From Lentzea guizhouensis (GTDB lineage Bacteria; Actinomycetota; Actinomycetes; Mycobacteriales; Pseudonocardiaceae), in assembly GCF_001701025.1 (NCBI RefSeq), contig NZ_CP016793.1:9176001-9240000 (forward strand): a stretch of DNA of 64,000 nt. The letters are read 5' to 3'. Position 1 is the stretch's first letter. Each line of letters starts with the position of its first letter. Position numbers and translations under genes: made by a program. The notes below the pieces were generated by a model that saw only the letters and a list, made by a program, of their open reading frames with translations, was not told where the DNA came from and did not search any database. Of this stretch, positions 27,628-37,186 are shown piece by piece.

Positions 27628-29172
27628 ATGACCACCCAGCAACAGCAGCGGACCACCCGGCCGATGACCGGTGAGGAGTACGTCGAGTCCATCCGGGACG
27701 GACGGGAGGTCTTCCTCGGCGGCGAGAAGGTCGGCGACGTCACGACGCACCCGGCGTTCCGCAACTCGGTGCGGATGACCGCCCGCCTGTACGACGCGTT
27801 GCACGACCCGGACAGGCAGGCCGTGCTGACCGCGCCGACCGACACCGGCAGCAGCGGCTTCACGCACCCGTTCTTCCGCACGCCGCGCAGCAGCGCCGAC
27901 CTCTACGCCGACCGCGCCGCGATCGCCGAGTGGGCGCGGATGACCTACGGGTGGATGGGCCGCAGCCCCGACTACAAGGCCGCCTTCCTCGGCACGCTCG
28001 GCGCGAACGCCGACTTCTACTCCCCCTTCGCCGACAACGCCCGGCGCTGGTACCAGGAGTCGCAGGAGAAGGTCCTGTACTGGAACCACGCGATCATCAA
28101 CCCGCCGGTGGACCGCGACCGCGACCCCGATGAGGTCCGTGACGTGTTCATGCACGTCGAGGAGGAGCGCGACGACGGCCTGATCGTGAGCGGTGCCAAA
28201 GTGGTCGCGACCGGCAGCGCGATCACCAACTACAACTTCATCGCCCACTACGGACTGCCGATCAAGAAGCGCGAGTTCGCGCTGGTGTGCACGGTGCCGA
28301 TGGGCGCGCCGGGCATGAAGCTGATCTGCCGCAACTCCTACGCCGCCAACGTGGACGCCACGACCGGCCCGTTCGACTACCCGCTCTCGTCCCGCTTCGA
28401 CGAGAACGACACGATCTTCGTGCTGGACCGGGTGAAGATCCCGTGGGAGAACGTCTTCATCTACGGCGACGCGGACAAGGCCAGCACGTTCTTCCCCGGT
28501 TCCGGCTTCCTGCACCGCTTCACCTTCCACGGCGTCACCCGGCTCGCGGTCAAGCTCGACTTCCTGGCCGGGCTGCTGCTCAAGGGCGTGGAAGCCACCG
28601 GCACCAAGGACTTCCGCGGCATCCAGACCCGCGTCGGCGAGGTCATCGGGTGGCGCAACCTGTTCTGGGCGCTGTCCGAGGCCATGTGCGCGAAGCCGGA
28701 CGCGTGGATCGACGGCGCCGTGCTGCCGCACCTGGACTTCGGCCTGGCCTACCGGTGGTTCATGACGGTCGGCTACCCGCGGATCCGCGAGATCATCCTG
28801 CAGGACCTGGGTTCCGCGCTGATCTACCTGCCGTCGAGCGCCAAGGACTTCGCCTCCGACGAGGTGCGGCCGTACCTGGACAAGTACGTGCGCGGCTCGA
28901 ACGGCATGGACGCGGTCGAGCGGGTGAAGCTCATGAAGCTGATCTGGGACTCGGTCGGCAGCGAGTTCGGCGGCCGGCACGAGCTCTACGAACGCAACTA
29001 CTCCGGCAACCACGAGGGCGTGCGCGCGGAGATGTTGTTCGCCGCGCAGCAGTCCGGCACGGCGGAGGAGATGAAGGGCTTCGCCGAGCAGTGCATGGCC
29101 GAGTACGACCTCGACGGCTGGCGGGTGCCCGACCTGTACAACCCCGGCGCGACCTTGTTGAACGGACGGTGA
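27628..29172 (+). CDS. Two-component FADH2-dependent phenol-type hydroxylase (HpaB/PheA1 family)
   Basis: A 514-residue member of the 4-hydroxyphenylacetate 3-hydroxylase family, which has the acyl-CoA dehydrogenase fold. Family segments include [20 protein letters not shown] near the start, the mid-region [19 protein letters not shown], and [20 protein letters not shown]. The enzyme ortho-hydroxylates a phenol with O2 and FADH2. Because catechol ortho-cleavage genes follow, phenol to catechol is the best guess; 4-hydroxyphenylacetate or chlorophenols cannot be excluded. The ATG at 27628 lies just past the reductase stop. Confidence 0.9.
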   Translation: MTTQQQQRTTRPMTGEEYVESIRDGREVFLGGEKVGDVTTHPAFRNSVRMTARLYDALHDPDRQAVLTAPTDTGSSGFTHPFFRTPRSSADLYADRAAIAEWARMTYGWMGRSPDYKAAFLGTLGANADFYSPFADNARRWYQESQEKVLYWNHAIINPPVDRDRDPDEVRDVFMHVEEERDDGLIVSGAKVVATGSAITNYNFIAHYGLPIKKREFALVCTVPMGAPGMKLICRNSYAANVDATTGPFDYPLSSRFDENDTIFVLDRVKIPWENVFIYGDADKASTFFPGSGFLHRFTFHGVTRLAVKLDFLAGLLLKGVEATGTKDFRGIQTRVGEVIGWRNLFWALSEAMCAKPDAWIDGAVLPHLDFGLAYRWFMTVGYPRIREIILQDLGSALIYLPSSAKDFASDEVRPYLDKYVRGSNGMDAVERVKLMKLIWDSVGSEFGGRHELYERNYSGNHEGVRAEMLFAAQQSGTAEEMKGFAEQCMAEYDLDGWRVPDLYNPGATLLNGR

Positions 29173-29179
29173 CCTTCCG

Positions 29180-30004
29180 ATGACTGCCGTTGAGACCCCC
29201 GCCGCAGCGGACTCCGGTGCCGCCGCGAGCGCCAACTTCCGTTCCGCCGCACGCACTTCCGTCGACATCCCGGCCGAGCGGGTGTCCACTGTGGTCACCG
29301 CCGTGCTGCGGGGCGTGCACGAGGCGATCCGCGCGCACGACGTCACCTACCCCGAGTTCCAGGCCGCGAAGCAGTGGCTGATGGACGTCGGCGAGGGCGG
29401 CGAGTGGCCGTTGTTCCTGGACGTGTTCGTCGAGCACGTCGTCGAGGAGGTCGCCGCGCGCACCCAGGACGGCACCAAGGGCACCATCCTCGGGCCGTAC
29501 TACCTGCCGGACCAGCAGCGGCTGGGCTCGGTGGCGACGCTGCCGATGCGTCCGGACGAGCAGGGTGACCCGCTGGTGTTCTCCGGCCGGGTGGTCGACC
29601 TCACCGGAGCGCCGCTGGAGGCCGAGCTGGACATCTGGCACGCCGACGCCCGGGGCTACTACTCGGGTTTCGCCCCCGGTGTCCCGGACGGAAACCTGCG
29701 CGCGGTGGTCATGACCGACTCCGACGGCCGGTTCGAGATCACGACGGTGCAGCCCGCGCCGTACCGGATCCCGACCGACGGGCCGACCGGGCGGCTGGTC
29801 GACGCGGCGGGCTGGCACCCGTGGCGGCCCGCGCACCTGCACCTCATCGTGCGCGCACCGGGACACCGGCCGATCACCACGCAGCTCTACTTCGCCGGCG
29901 GGCAGTACGTCGACAGCGACGTCGCCGAGGCGGTGAAACCGGAGCTGGTGCTGACCCCGGCCGGCCAGGTGGCCGAGTACGACTTCGTGCTGGAGCCGGT
30001 GTGA
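29180..30004 (+). CDS. catA: Catechol 1,2-dioxygenase (intradiol)
   Basis: A 274-residue intradiol dioxygenase. The ferric-iron ligands are recognisable: Tyr160 (ARGYYSGF), Tyr195 (QPAPYRIPTDGP), His219 and His221 (RPAHLHL). The N-terminal helical dimer-linker domain with an alanine-rich extension precedes the beta-sandwich. It opens catechol to cis,cis-muconate. It lies seven bases after the hydroxylase gene, and its stop overlaps the catB start. Hydroxyquinol dioxygenase is the main alternative, but a muconate cycloisomerase next door favours catechol. Confidence 0.92.
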   Translation: MTAVETPAAADSGAAASANFRSAARTSVDIPAERVSTVVTAVLRGVHEAIRAHDVTYPEFQAAKQWLMDVGEGGEWPLFLDVFVEHVVEEVAARTQDGTKGTILGPYYLPDQQRLGSVATLPMRPDEQGDPLVFSGRVVDLTGAPLEAELDIWHADARGYYSGFAPGVPDGNLRAVVMTDSDGRFEITTVQPAPYRIPTDGPTGRLVDAAGWHPWRPAHLHLIVRAPGHRPITTQLYFAGGQYVDSDVAEAVKPELVLTPAGQVAEYDFVLEPV

Positions 30005-31116
30005 GCGACCGGATCGACGGCGTCGACACCGTCCTGCTGGACGTCCCGCTCGTCCGCCCGCACCGCTTCGCCCGCACCGGGATGGACGCGCAGCCCGTGC
30101 TGCTCGTCCAGGTCCGCACCGCGGGCGGGGTGGTCGGGACCGGCGAGGGTGTCGTGCCGGGCGGGCCGTGGTGGGGCGGTGAGTCGGTCGAGACCATGAA
30201 GGTCGTCGTCGACCACTACATCGCCCCGCTGCTGCTCGGCCGCCGGGTCGACGACATCGCCGGGATCCTGCGGTCGGTCAACGACGTCGTGAACGCCAAC
30301 CTGTACGCCAAGGCCGCCGTCGAGGTCGCGTTGCACGACGCGTGGGCGCGCTCTCTCGGTGTCCCGGTGCACACGTTGCTCGGCGGGCTCGCGCGCACCG
30401 AGATCGCGGTGACGTGGGCGCTGGGCACCGAACCCGCGCCGGTCGTGATCGAGGAGGCGATGGCGAAGCTCGACGAGGGACACCGCAGCTTCAAGCTCAA
30501 GATGGGCGCGCAGGACCCGGCCGACGACGTCGCGCGGGTGTGTGCGGTGGCGGAGAAACTGCGCGGTGTGGCCGGGGTGCGGGTCGACCTCAACGCGCGC
30601 TGGGACCGGCTGACGTCGTTGACGTACCTGCCGAAGCTCGTCGACGCGGGCGTGGAGCTGGTGGAACAACCGGTGCCGGGCGCGGAGGTGGAGTGGCTGG
30701 CGGAGATCAACCGCGCGCTGCCGGTCCCGGTGATGGCCGACGAGTCGCTGCGCACGCCGTCGGACGCGCTGCGCCTGGCCACCTCGCGGGCGGCGGACGT
30801 GTTCTCGCTCAAGACCACCAAGTCGGGTGGTCTGCGGGCGAGCGCGGCCATCGCTTCGATCGCGGCCGCGGCGGGTATTCCCTGTCACGGCGGCACCTCG
30901 ATCGAGAGCCCGGTCGGCACAGCGGCGTCGCTCCACCTGGCGTGCGCCTCGCCCGCCGTGACGTGGGGCAGCGAGCTGTTCGGACCGCTGCTCATGCGCG
31001 AGGAGCTGCTGACCACGCCGTTGCGCTACGTCGACGGCACCCTGCGGCTGCCCGACGGCCCCGGACTCGGCATCGAGCTCGACCCCGCCGCGGTCAGGGC
31101 CCTCACCAGGAGGTGA
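30001..31116 (+). CDS. catB: Muconate cycloisomerase
   Basis: A 371-residue enolase-superfamily enzyme. It has the KxK base (SFKLKMGA) and metal ligands in VDLNARWD, LVEQPVPG and MADESL, with a second lysine in FSLKTTKSGG. It turns cis,cis-muconate into (+)-muconolactone. The GTG at 30001 shares bases with the catA stop (GTGA), and the gene ends at the ribosome site of catC. Confidence 0.92.
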   Translation: MSDRIDGVDTVLLDVPLVRPHRFARTGMDAQPVLLVQVRTAGGVVGTGEGVVPGGPWWGGESVETMKVVVDHYIAPLLLGRRVDDIAGILRSVNDVVNANLYAKAAVEVALHDAWARSLGVPVHTLLGGLARTEIAVTWALGTEPAPVVIEEAMAKLDEGHRSFKLKMGAQDPADDVARVCAVAEKLRGVAGVRVDLNARWDRLTSLTYLPKLVDAGVELVEQPVPGAEVEWLAEINRALPVPVMADESLRTPSDALRLATSRAADVFSLKTTKSGGLRASAAIASIAAAAGIPCHGGTSIESPVGTAASLHLACASPAVTWGSELFGPLLMREELLTTPLRYVDGTLRLPDGPGLGIELDPAAVRALTRR

Positions 31117-31121
31117 AACAC

Positions 31122-31409
31122 GTGCTCTTCCACGTGCAGATGGACGTCTCGCTCCCCCACGACCTCGACCCGGCCCGGCGGGCCGAGCTGGTGGCCGCGG
31201 AGAAGGAACGGGCGCTTGAGCTGCAACGCCTCGGCGTCTGGCCGCACCTGTGGCGGGTGGTCGGGCGGTACAGCAACATCAGCGTCTTCGACGTGCCGAC
31301 CAACGACGAGCTGCACGCGGTGCTGTCGTCGTTGCCGCTGTGGGAGTTCATGACCGTCCAGGTGACGCCGCTGGCGCAGCACCCGTCCGACCTGGCGGCC
31401 CAGAAGTGA
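31122..31409 (+). CDS. catC: Muconolactone isomerase
   Basis: A 95-residue protein of the usual length for the decameric isomerase, starting VLFHVQMDVSLPHDL with the conserved core LWRVVGRYSNISVFDV. It moves the double bond of muconolactone to give 3-oxoadipate enol-lactone. The GTG at 31122 has AGGAGG at a normal distance; an earlier GTG at 31113 overlaps that ribosome site and is less likely. Confidence 0.92.
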   Translation: MLFHVQMDVSLPHDLDPARRAELVAAEKERALELQRLGVWPHLWRVVGRYSNISVFDVPTNDELHAVLSSLPLWEFMTVQVTPLAQHPSDLAAQK

Positions 31410-31762
31410 AGGTAATGCCAACTTCTTGCGACAGTTGGGAACTGGACGCACACTGTCAACCTGGCGGACGGTTGCACATTGCCCGCGCTCGTGGAATTGC
31501 GGCGGTGCGGGAACGGCCGGGTCGGCACGCCACAGCCGGCGACCGGCACGTCTCACCGTCTCAACTGGCACTGTTTCCGTGACAGGAGACGACGGCCCTG
31601 CTGTGATCGAGGTCCTGGATCGCTCGCACTGACAAACCGGGGCAATCGGGACGAACCACGGCCGAAGTCCTTTGTGGACGGCGGAGCACTGGTCCGTCCA
31701 GCGCTCGCGGCGACCCGAGGCCGCGGTGCATGCTGACTGCTACGCCGACCAGAGGAGCGCCC
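31410..31762. other. Gap between catC and pcaD
   Basis: About 350 bp with no credible gene. It separates the cat operon from pcaD, so pcaD probably has its own promoter here. The IclR palindrome is not repeated, and I see no clear terminator. Confidence 0.5.
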
Positions 31763-32530
31763 GTGATCCACTACGCCGTCGCCGGCCGGGAGGACGCCGA
31801 GGTGCTGGTGCTCGGCCCGTCGCTGGGCACGGACCTCACCATGTTCGACGCGCAGGTCGACGGGCTGGCCGACCGGTACCGCGTGGTCAGGTTCGACCTG
31901 CGCGGGCACGGCCGCTCGCCGGTGGAGCCGGGACCGTACTCGATGGCGGACCTGGCCGGTGACGTCGTGGAGGTGCTGGACCACCTCGGCGTGCGGCGCT
32001 GCCACTACCTCGGCGTCTCGATCGGCGGCGCGATCGGGCAGTGGCTCGCCCTGCACCACCCCGACCGGTTGATAACGCTCACAGTCTGTGCCACGGCGGC
32101 ACAGTTCTGCGACCCGCCGTCGTGGGCCGAGCGCGCGGCGGTGGTCCGCGCGGAGGGCACGGCGGCGATGTTGCCGTCCCGGCTGGGCACCTGGGTCACC
32201 CACTCGTTCGCCTGCCACCGGCCCCAGGAGGCGGAGCGGCTCGCCGAGATGCTGCTGGCCACCTCGGCGGAGGGCTACGCGGGGTGCTGCGAGGCCATCG
32301 GCGCGTTCGACGTGCGGGCCGAGCTGGGCCGGATCACCACGCCGACGCTGGTGCTCGCGGGCGCGGAGGACCCGGCAACGCCGGTGGACATGGTGCGGGC
32401 GGTCGCCGACGGGATTCCCGGCTCGTTGTTCACGGTCGTGCCGGATGCCGCGCACCTGCTGACCACCGAGCGTCCCGAGGTGGTCAACGCGATGGTGGCG
32501 GGTCATCTAGCCAGACGTGTGCACGCGTGA
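31763..32530 (+). CDS. pcaD: 3-oxoadipate enol-lactonase
   Basis: A 255-residue alpha/beta hydrolase. The nucleophile is Ser86 in YLGVSIGGAIG, with the acid in GAEDPATPVD and the His in PDAAHLL. FDLRGHGRSP is the family loop. It hydrolyses 3-oxoadipate enol-lactone to 3-oxoadipate, completing the visible catechol branch. The GTG at 31763 has GAGGAG six bases upstream; an ATG at 31730 has no ribosome site. The last 24 bp overlap a convergent membrane-protein gene. Confidence 0.88.
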   Translation: MIHYAVAGREDAEVLVLGPSLGTDLTMFDAQVDGLADRYRVVRFDLRGHGRSPVEPGPYSMADLAGDVVEVLDHLGVRRCHYLGVSIGGAIGQWLALHHPDRLITLTVCATAAQFCDPPSWAERAAVVRAEGTAAMLPSRLGTWVTHSFACHRPQEAERLAEMLLATSAEGYAGCCEAIGAFDVRAELGRITTPTLVLAGAEDPATPVDMVRAVADGIPGSLFTVVPDAAHLLTTERPEVVNAMVAGHLARRVHA

Positions 32531-33148
32531 GGTGAGCCCCAGCTGCCGGTTGTGGATCCGGCGCCACACCAGCAGCGAGATGACGGCGCCGCACAGGCAC
32601 AGGAACATGTCCCACTGGGTGTCCCACTGGTCGCCCTGAGTGCCGAGGAAGTCGTCAGCGCGCGCGCCGAGGATGAGCGCGCTGAACCACTCGACGAACT
32701 CGAAGCACGCGCTGATCGCCAGGCACACGCACGTGCTGAGGAACGCGACCCAGCCGCCCGGCCGCAACGGCGTCCGGCGCAGCAGCACCTCCCTCACCGC
32801 GATCGCGGGCACGAAGCCCTGGACCACGTGGGCGAAGCGGTCGTAGTTGTTGCGCTGCGTGCCGAGCCAGTTCTGGAACCACTCCCCCAGCGGCGTTTCC
32901 GCGTAGGTGTACTGGCCGCCGTAGCAGAGCACCAGCGCGTGGAACACCAGCAGCCAGCACAGCAGCCTGGTCAGCGGGAACTTCTTGTGCAGCGCGATCA
33001 CCAGCGGCAGGCCGGCGACCACCCAGACGACCTCGAGCGCCCACGTGCCGGGCGACTTCGCGAGCAGGCCGGTCACCAGCAGCGCGGCGACCACGACGCC
33101 GACGAGCACCCGTCCCTCGACACGTCCCGGCCCGTGCACGGAGTCCAT
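32507..33148 (-). CDS. DUF2238 integral membrane protein (YjdF-like)
   Basis: A 213-residue protein with about six membrane helices. The family signature is visible in YDRFAHVVQGFVPAIAVRE and FEFVEWFSALILG with WDTQWDMFLCLCGA. Function of the family is unknown. It follows the MFS gene by six bases and may be cotranscribed with it. Confidence 0.88.
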   Translation of the reverse strand: MDSVHGPGRVEGRVLVGVVVAALLVTGLLAKSPGTWALEVVWVVAGLPLVIALHKKFPLTRLLCWLLVFHALVLCYGGQYTYAETPLGEWFQNWLGTQRNNYDRFAHVVQGFVPAIAVREVLLRRTPLRPGGWVAFLSTCVCLAISACFEFVEWFSALILGARADDFLGTQGDQWDTQWDMFLCLCGAVISLLVWRRIHNRQLGLTSRVHTSG

Positions 33149-33154
33149 GCCTGA

Positions 33155-34297
33155 TCACCGTAGTGGTGCGGTGGCTCCCACGGTCGAACTGATCGTCCGG
33201 GCAGGCCGGAGCGCGGCGCCGAGCAGCCCGGCGACGACGGCGGCGAGGAACGCGCTGACGTGGCCGAAGTGGTCGATCACCACACCGGCCAGCAGTGCGC
33301 CGACGGCCTGGCCGGCGGCGATCATCAGGAACGACGTGCCGACGCCGGTCGCCGGTCGGTCGTGGTGCACGCGGGTGCTCCACACCAGGACCAGGCCGCT
33401 CAGCGCGATGTACGAGGCACCGAACACGGCAGCGGCGGTGAGCGTCAGCACGATGCCGGCCGGCCACAGCGCCAGCGTCGCGGTGGCGGCTGACATCAGG
33501 ACGAGCACGACGGTCCACGAGGTGCGCAGGCCGATGCTGCCGGTCAGGTGCCCGCTGAACGCGCCGAGCAGGCCCGCCGCACCGATCAGCGACCACATGA
33601 TCGTGGCGACGGTCGGCCCGGTTTCAACCACGTCACGTCCGAAGGTCCACACGGCCGAGCTCGCCAGGCCGAGCAGGAACGCGGCCAGCAGCATCGGGGT
33701 GGCGCCGGGCGGGAGGAGGCGGCCGGACTCGCGCCCGGTCGTGCCCGCTCCGCGCGGCACCGTCGTGAGGACCCAGACCGTGACCGCCGCCGAGAGCACC
33801 GCGAACGTCGCCCACGCCAGCCGCCAGTCGTCCAGCAGCAGCATGGCGATGGGACCGGACAACAGCACGCCGATCCCGGTGCCGGCGTTGACGACCGACT
33901 GCGCGCGGTCCTGGCGGCCGGCCTCGACGGTGCGGGCGATCGCCTCGGCCATCGGCGGTGAGGCGAGGCCGGTGCTGGTGCCCGCGATCAGGATGCCGGC
34001 CGCGAGCGTCGTGCCGTTCGTCGATGCCGCGACGAGTGCCGTGCCGGCCGTGGCGAGTGCTCCGGCCGCGGCGGCGACCCGGCGGGGGCCGTAGCGGTTC
34101 GTCAGCACGAAGCCCGCGATGATCGCGCCGCCGTAGGCGACGTAGCTGCCGGCGCCGATGACGCCGAGCAGGGTGGAGTCGAGCGCGAACTGCTTTTGGA
34201 ACACGGGCCCGAACAGGCCGTAGGCGAATCTGGCGAACCCGTAGCTCACCCCGACGAGTGCCGTGCCCGCGCCGATCAGTGCCACCTGCCTGCCCAC
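33155..34297 (-). CDS. YbfB/YjiJ-type MFS transporter
   Basis: A 380-residue protein with about 12 hydrophobic segments. It opens GAGTALVGVSYGFARFAYGL, the characteristic first helix of the YbfB/YjiJ group of the major facilitator superfamily, and keeps the NRYGPRR loop-2 motif. Probably a proton-driven exporter. The GTG at 34297 has GAGGAGG. It is divergent from a TetR gene, with a perfect TAGAAC dyad between. Confidence 0.88.
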   Translation of the reverse strand: MGRQVALIGAGTALVGVSYGFARFAYGLFGPVFQKQFALDSTLLGVIGAGSYVAYGGAIIAGFVLTNRYGPRRVAAAAGALATAGTALVAASTNGTTLAAGILIAGTSTGLASPPMAEAIARTVEAGRQDRAQSVVNAGTGIGVLLSGPIAMLLLDDWRLAWATFAVLSAAVTVWVLTTVPRGAGTTGRESGRLLPPGATPMLLAAFLLGLASSAVWTFGRDVVETGPTVATIMWSLIGAAGLLGAFSGHLTGSIGLRTSWTVVLVLMSAATATLALWPAGIVLTLTAAAVFGASYIALSGLVLVWSTRVHHDRPATGVGTSFLMIAAGQAVGALLAGVVIDHFGHVSAFLAAVVAGLLGAALRPARTISSTVGATAPLR

Positions 34298-34314
34298 GTT
34301 CCTCCTCGGGTTGG

Positions 34315-34330
34315 TAGAACTGCGGTTCTA
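34315..34330. promoter_or_regulatory. TetR operator 1, TAGAAC-N4-GTTCTA
   Basis: A perfect inverted repeat between the divergent MFS and tetR starts, 17 bp before the tetR ATG. A longer copy of the same sequence lies at the 3' end of tetR. Confidence 0.75.
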
Positions 34331-34346
34331 CTTCTACGATAACCCC

Positions 34347-34898
34347 ATGACCCGACCAGCGCGAGAACGCATCCTCGTCGCGGCCGACGAGCTGTTCTAC
34401 GGCGACGGCATCGCGAACACCGGTGTGGATGCCGTCGTGGAGCGCGCCGGGGTGGCTCTGGGGTCGGTCTACAAGAACTTCGGCGGCAAGGACGGCCTGG
34501 TCGAGGCGTACCTGCGGCGGCGAGACCACCTGTGGCGGGCGACCTGGGAACGGGTGGCCGCGGACGCCGCGACACCTCTGCACCGGGTGCTGTCGGTGTT
34601 CGACGCGCTGCAGGAGTGGTACCGCGATCGGACCGCTGACCAGGGCTGTGCGCAGGTGGCCGGGTTGCTGCAGCTGCCGGCGGGGCATCCGGCCGTCGCG
34701 GTGGCCCGTGCGCACAAGGAGCACCTCATGCGGCGGCTCACCGAGCTCGCGGAGGGGCTCGACGAGGTGGACGAGGTCGTCGAGGACGTCACCCTGGTCT
34801 ACGAGGGTGTGCTCGTGCGGATGCTGCTGGGCGCCGCGCCGGGCAAGGCGATCCCCCGCGCGCGGAGACTGGCCGAGCTGGCGGTTCTCGCACGGTAG
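34347..34898 (+). CDS. TetR-family repressor of the MFS gene
   Basis: A 183-residue regulator with a TetR helix-turn-helix (VDAVVERAGVALGSVYKNFG) and a C-terminal ligand domain of the type following EWYRDRTADQGC. Divergent from the MFS gene, it very likely represses both genes through the TAGAAC dyad. Its stop codon lies inside a second copy of that dyad. Confidence 0.9.
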   Translation: MTRPARERILVAADELFYGDGIANTGVDAVVERAGVALGSVYKNFGGKDGLVEAYLRRRDHLWRATWERVAADAATPLHRVLSVFDALQEWYRDRTADQGCAQVAGLLQLPAGHPAVAVARAHKEHLMRRLTELAEGLDEVDEVVEDVTLVYEGVLVRMLLGAAPGKAIPRARRLAELAVLAR

Positions 34899-34912
34899 AA
34901 CTTGCGTTCTAC
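34895..34912. promoter_or_regulatory. TetR operator 2, GTAGAAC-N4-GTTCTAC
   Basis: A perfect 18-bp inverted repeat that includes the tetR TAG stop. It carries the same core as operator 1, 580 bp away, but no gene starts next to it. DNA looping or simple chance use of a terminator-like dyad are possible. Confidence 0.6.
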
Positions 34913-34964
34913 GTGTGAAACAAGCCGGGCTCGTTCCACTCCAGGGGCAGACCGGGGAACGCTG

Positions 34965-35348
34965 CTAGTTCAGGTAGTTGCTGATCTCGACGAGGTTGCC
35001 GTCGGGGTCGCGGACGTACACGCTGCGGATCCGCCCGAGCGCGCCGGCGCGGTCGCCCGGGCCTTCCAGCACCGGCACGTCGTGCGCGGTGAGGGTGGCG
35101 AGCACCTCGTCGAGCGGGGTCTCGGTGACGAAGCACAGGTCGGCGCTGCCGGGCACGGCGTGGCGGGCCTTGGGCTCGAACTCGTGGCCCGCCTCGTGCA
35201 GGTTGATCTTGCTCTGGCCGAACGCGAGGGCCTTGCGGTCCTCGCCGAAGGTCACCTCCCGCATGCCGAGCACGCCCACGTAGAAGTCGATCGTGGCCCG
35301 CAGGTCCGCGACGGTGAGCACGAGGTGGTCGAGCCGTTCGATGCGCAT
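34965..35348 (-). CDS. VOC-family (glyoxalase-like) protein
   Basis: A 127-residue two-module vicinal-oxygen-chelate protein. It has IERLDHLVLTVADLRATIDF at the start and the metal-ligand end VYVRDPDGNLVEISNYL. The His, mid-chain His (NLHEAGHEF) and Glu ligands are present, so it may be an active lyase or dioxygenase or a resistance-type binding protein. It is divergent from the LLM oxidoreductase gene with 18 bp between starts. Confidence 0.88.
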   Translation of the reverse strand: MRIERLDHLVLTVADLRATIDFYVGVLGMREVTFGEDRKALAFGQSKINLHEAGHEFEPKARHAVPGSADLCFVTETPLDEVLATLTAHDVPVLEGPGDRAGALGRIRSVYVRDPDGNLVEISNYLN

Positions 35349-35366
35349 CGTCTTAGTGTGCACGGC

Positions 35367-36281
35367 ATGGGGATCCGGTTGTCGGTGCTCGACACCTCGC
35401 CGGTCGTGCAGGGGTCGACCCCGCGGGAGGCGTTGCGCCACACGGCGGAGCTGGCGGAGCTGGCCGAAGACCTGGGGTACCACCGGTACTGGGTGCCGGA
35501 GCACCACGGGATGCGAGGGGTGGCCAGCTCCTCCCCCGCCGTGCTGGTGGCGCACCTGGCGGCGCTCACCTCGCGGTTGCGAGTCGGCTCGGGTGGCGTG
35601 TTGCTGCCCAACCACCCGCCGCTCGTGGTGGCCGAGCAGTTCGGGACGCTCGCGGCGTTGCACCCCGGCCGCATCGACCTCGGCATCGGGCGTGCGCCGG
35701 GAGGGGCGCCGCACGTGGTGAGGACGTTGCGGCGCACCGACCGGCCCTACCGCGAGCAGCTCGTGGAGCTGCAGGGGCTGCTCGACCCGGCGGACACGGT
35801 GGCGGTGCCGGTGCGGGGCGGGAACGTGCCGCGGCTGTGGTTGCTCGGGTCGTCACCGGGCACCGCGGCGCTGGCGGCCGAGCTGGGGGTGCCGTTCGCG
35901 TTCGCCCGGCACCTGAGCCCGGACCAGACGTGCGCGGCGGACCTGGTCAGCGTCTCGGTGATCGCCGCGGAGGACGACGAGCGCGCCGAGTGGCTGGCCG
36001 GGCCGATCAGGACGAAGGTGCGCAGCCGCGCCGAGGGGAACCGGATCCCGTTGCCCAGTCCGCAGGACGCGGCCGCACACCCCAACCCCGACGACGGCCG
36101 GGTGGTGGTCGGCGGGCCGGAGACGATCCGGCGCAGGCTGCAGGCGGTGCTCGACGAGACGGGCACGCACGAGCTGATGATCACCTCGCCGATCTACCAC
36201 CACGCCGACCGGCGCCGCAGCTACGAGCTGGTCGCGGCGGTCGCTAGCTGGTTGACGCCCGCTGGTGCAGCGGAGCCGTGA
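35367..36281 (+). CDS. LLM-class flavin-dependent oxidoreductase
   Basis: A 304-residue luciferase-like monooxygenase of the MsnO8 type: RLSVLDTSPVVQGSTPREAL, then YWVPEHHGMRGVASSSPAVL, and FGTLAALHPGRIDLGIGRAPG. Members use FMNH2 or F420. Substrate not evident. The 3' end overlaps the convergent protease gene by 38 bp. Confidence 0.88.
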   Translation: MGIRLSVLDTSPVVQGSTPREALRHTAELAELAEDLGYHRYWVPEHHGMRGVASSSPAVLVAHLAALTSRLRVGSGGVLLPNHPPLVVAEQFGTLAALHPGRIDLGIGRAPGGAPHVVRTLRRTDRPYREQLVELQGLLDPADTVAVPVRGGNVPRLWLLGSSPGTAALAAELGVPFAFARHLSPDQTCAADLVSVSVIAAEDDERAEWLAGPIRTKVRSRAEGNRIPLPSPQDAAAHPNPDDGRVVVGGPETIRRRLQAVLDETGTHELMITSPIYHHADRRRSYELVAAVASWLTPAGAAEP

Positions 36282-37164
36282 TCTTCCAGGAGAACTGCGG
36301 GCCGCCGAGGTGGCGGACGCACTGACCGAACGGGCACCACTTGCCGTTCTCGTCGATGGTGAAGCTCTGGGTGTTCACGCCCACAACCGCGCCACGGCTG
36401 ATCCTCGGACCGCCGCTGGAGCCGCCGCCCATGTCGCACGGCACGCCCCAGAGGTTCTCCGGCCCGATCTCGGGGTGACCGGGGTTGAGCACGGGTGTGC
36501 CCCAGCACCGGGCGAGCCGCTGACCGGTGAACTCCGGCCGGCCCTGGTGGCCCGGCTGGTTCGCGGCGCGCGGGTAGCCGTACTCCACGGCCTCGCGCCC
36601 GGCCGGCCTGCCGAACGCGATGTGCTCGCTCACCCCCGACGGCCGGTCGAGCACCAGGAACGCCTGGTCGTGCTCGGACTGCTGGTCGTCGGTGGTCCAC
36701 GTCCGGCTGACCACGACCCTGGTGACGGCGAACTGGCCGAACGGCCGGGTGTTGTCGCGGAAGCCCGGTACGAACAGCAGCTTCGTGTGCCACCTCGGGT
36801 CCTCGCCGATGAGGTTGGCGGTGTGCACGCAATGCCCGCCGGTGACCGCGGTGCGCCTGTTAGCGCTCACCACGACGGTGGCGGTGCAGCTCGAGTCCTC
36901 GCCGTCGCGGTCGACGAAGAACAGCCTGCCGATGGTCCTGCCGGCCGGTGCGGGCGCGCCGTCGGGGCCGTCGACGGGCGGATGTCCGGGTTCGGAGGGG
37001 CCGACCGGCATGGCGGCGATCCGTTCCGGGGTCCAGTGCTCCGCCGCGCCGGCGGTGTCGAGGTCGTGCACCACGACGTTCGCGTTGCCCGCGTTCTCGG
37101 CCGCCGATGTTGTGCTCGGCACGGCGAGCAGCAGCATCAGGGCAACCACGCTCAGTGTTCGCAT
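36244..37164 (-). CDS. Secreted trypsin/V8-like serine protease
   Basis: A 306-residue protein with a signal peptide (MRTLSVVALMLLLAVPSTTS) and a chymotrypsin-fold catalytic domain. The triad appears as His in RTAVTGGHCVH, Asp in SEHDQAFLVLDR and Ser in DMGGGSSGGP. A propeptide-like segment of about 60 residues precedes it. A TGTGCGG direct repeat, identical to one upstream of the response-regulator gene, lies 23 bp before the ATG, so the protease may belong to that regulon. Confidence 0.9.
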   Translation of the reverse strand: MRTLSVVALMLLLAVPSTTSAAENAGNANVVVHDLDTAGAAEHWTPERIAAMPVGPSEPGHPPVDGPDGAPAPAGRTIGRLFFVDRDGEDSSCTATVVVSANRRTAVTGGHCVHTANLIGEDPRWHTKLLFVPGFRDNTRPFGQFAVTRVVVSRTWTTDDQQSEHDQAFLVLDRPSGVSEHIAFGRPAGREAVEYGYPRAANQPGHQGRPEFTGQRLARCWGTPVLNPGHPEIGPENLWGVPCDMGGGSSGGPRISRGAVVGVNTQSFTIDENGKWCPFGQCVRHLGGPQFSWKITAPLHQRASTS

Positions 37165-37186
37165 GCCGCCGACCGTGGCAGCCAGA

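Noticed and set aside
27412..29346. A 644-codon minus-strand frame opposite the phenol hydroxylase
   Set aside because: It is antisense to a clear HpaB-family enzyme; the sequence is an Arg/Val/Gly-rich shadow.
34902..35366. N-terminal extension of the LLM oxidoreductase by about 155 codons
   Set aside because: The extra part runs antisense through the VOC gene; the family N-terminus begins at the ATG at 35367.
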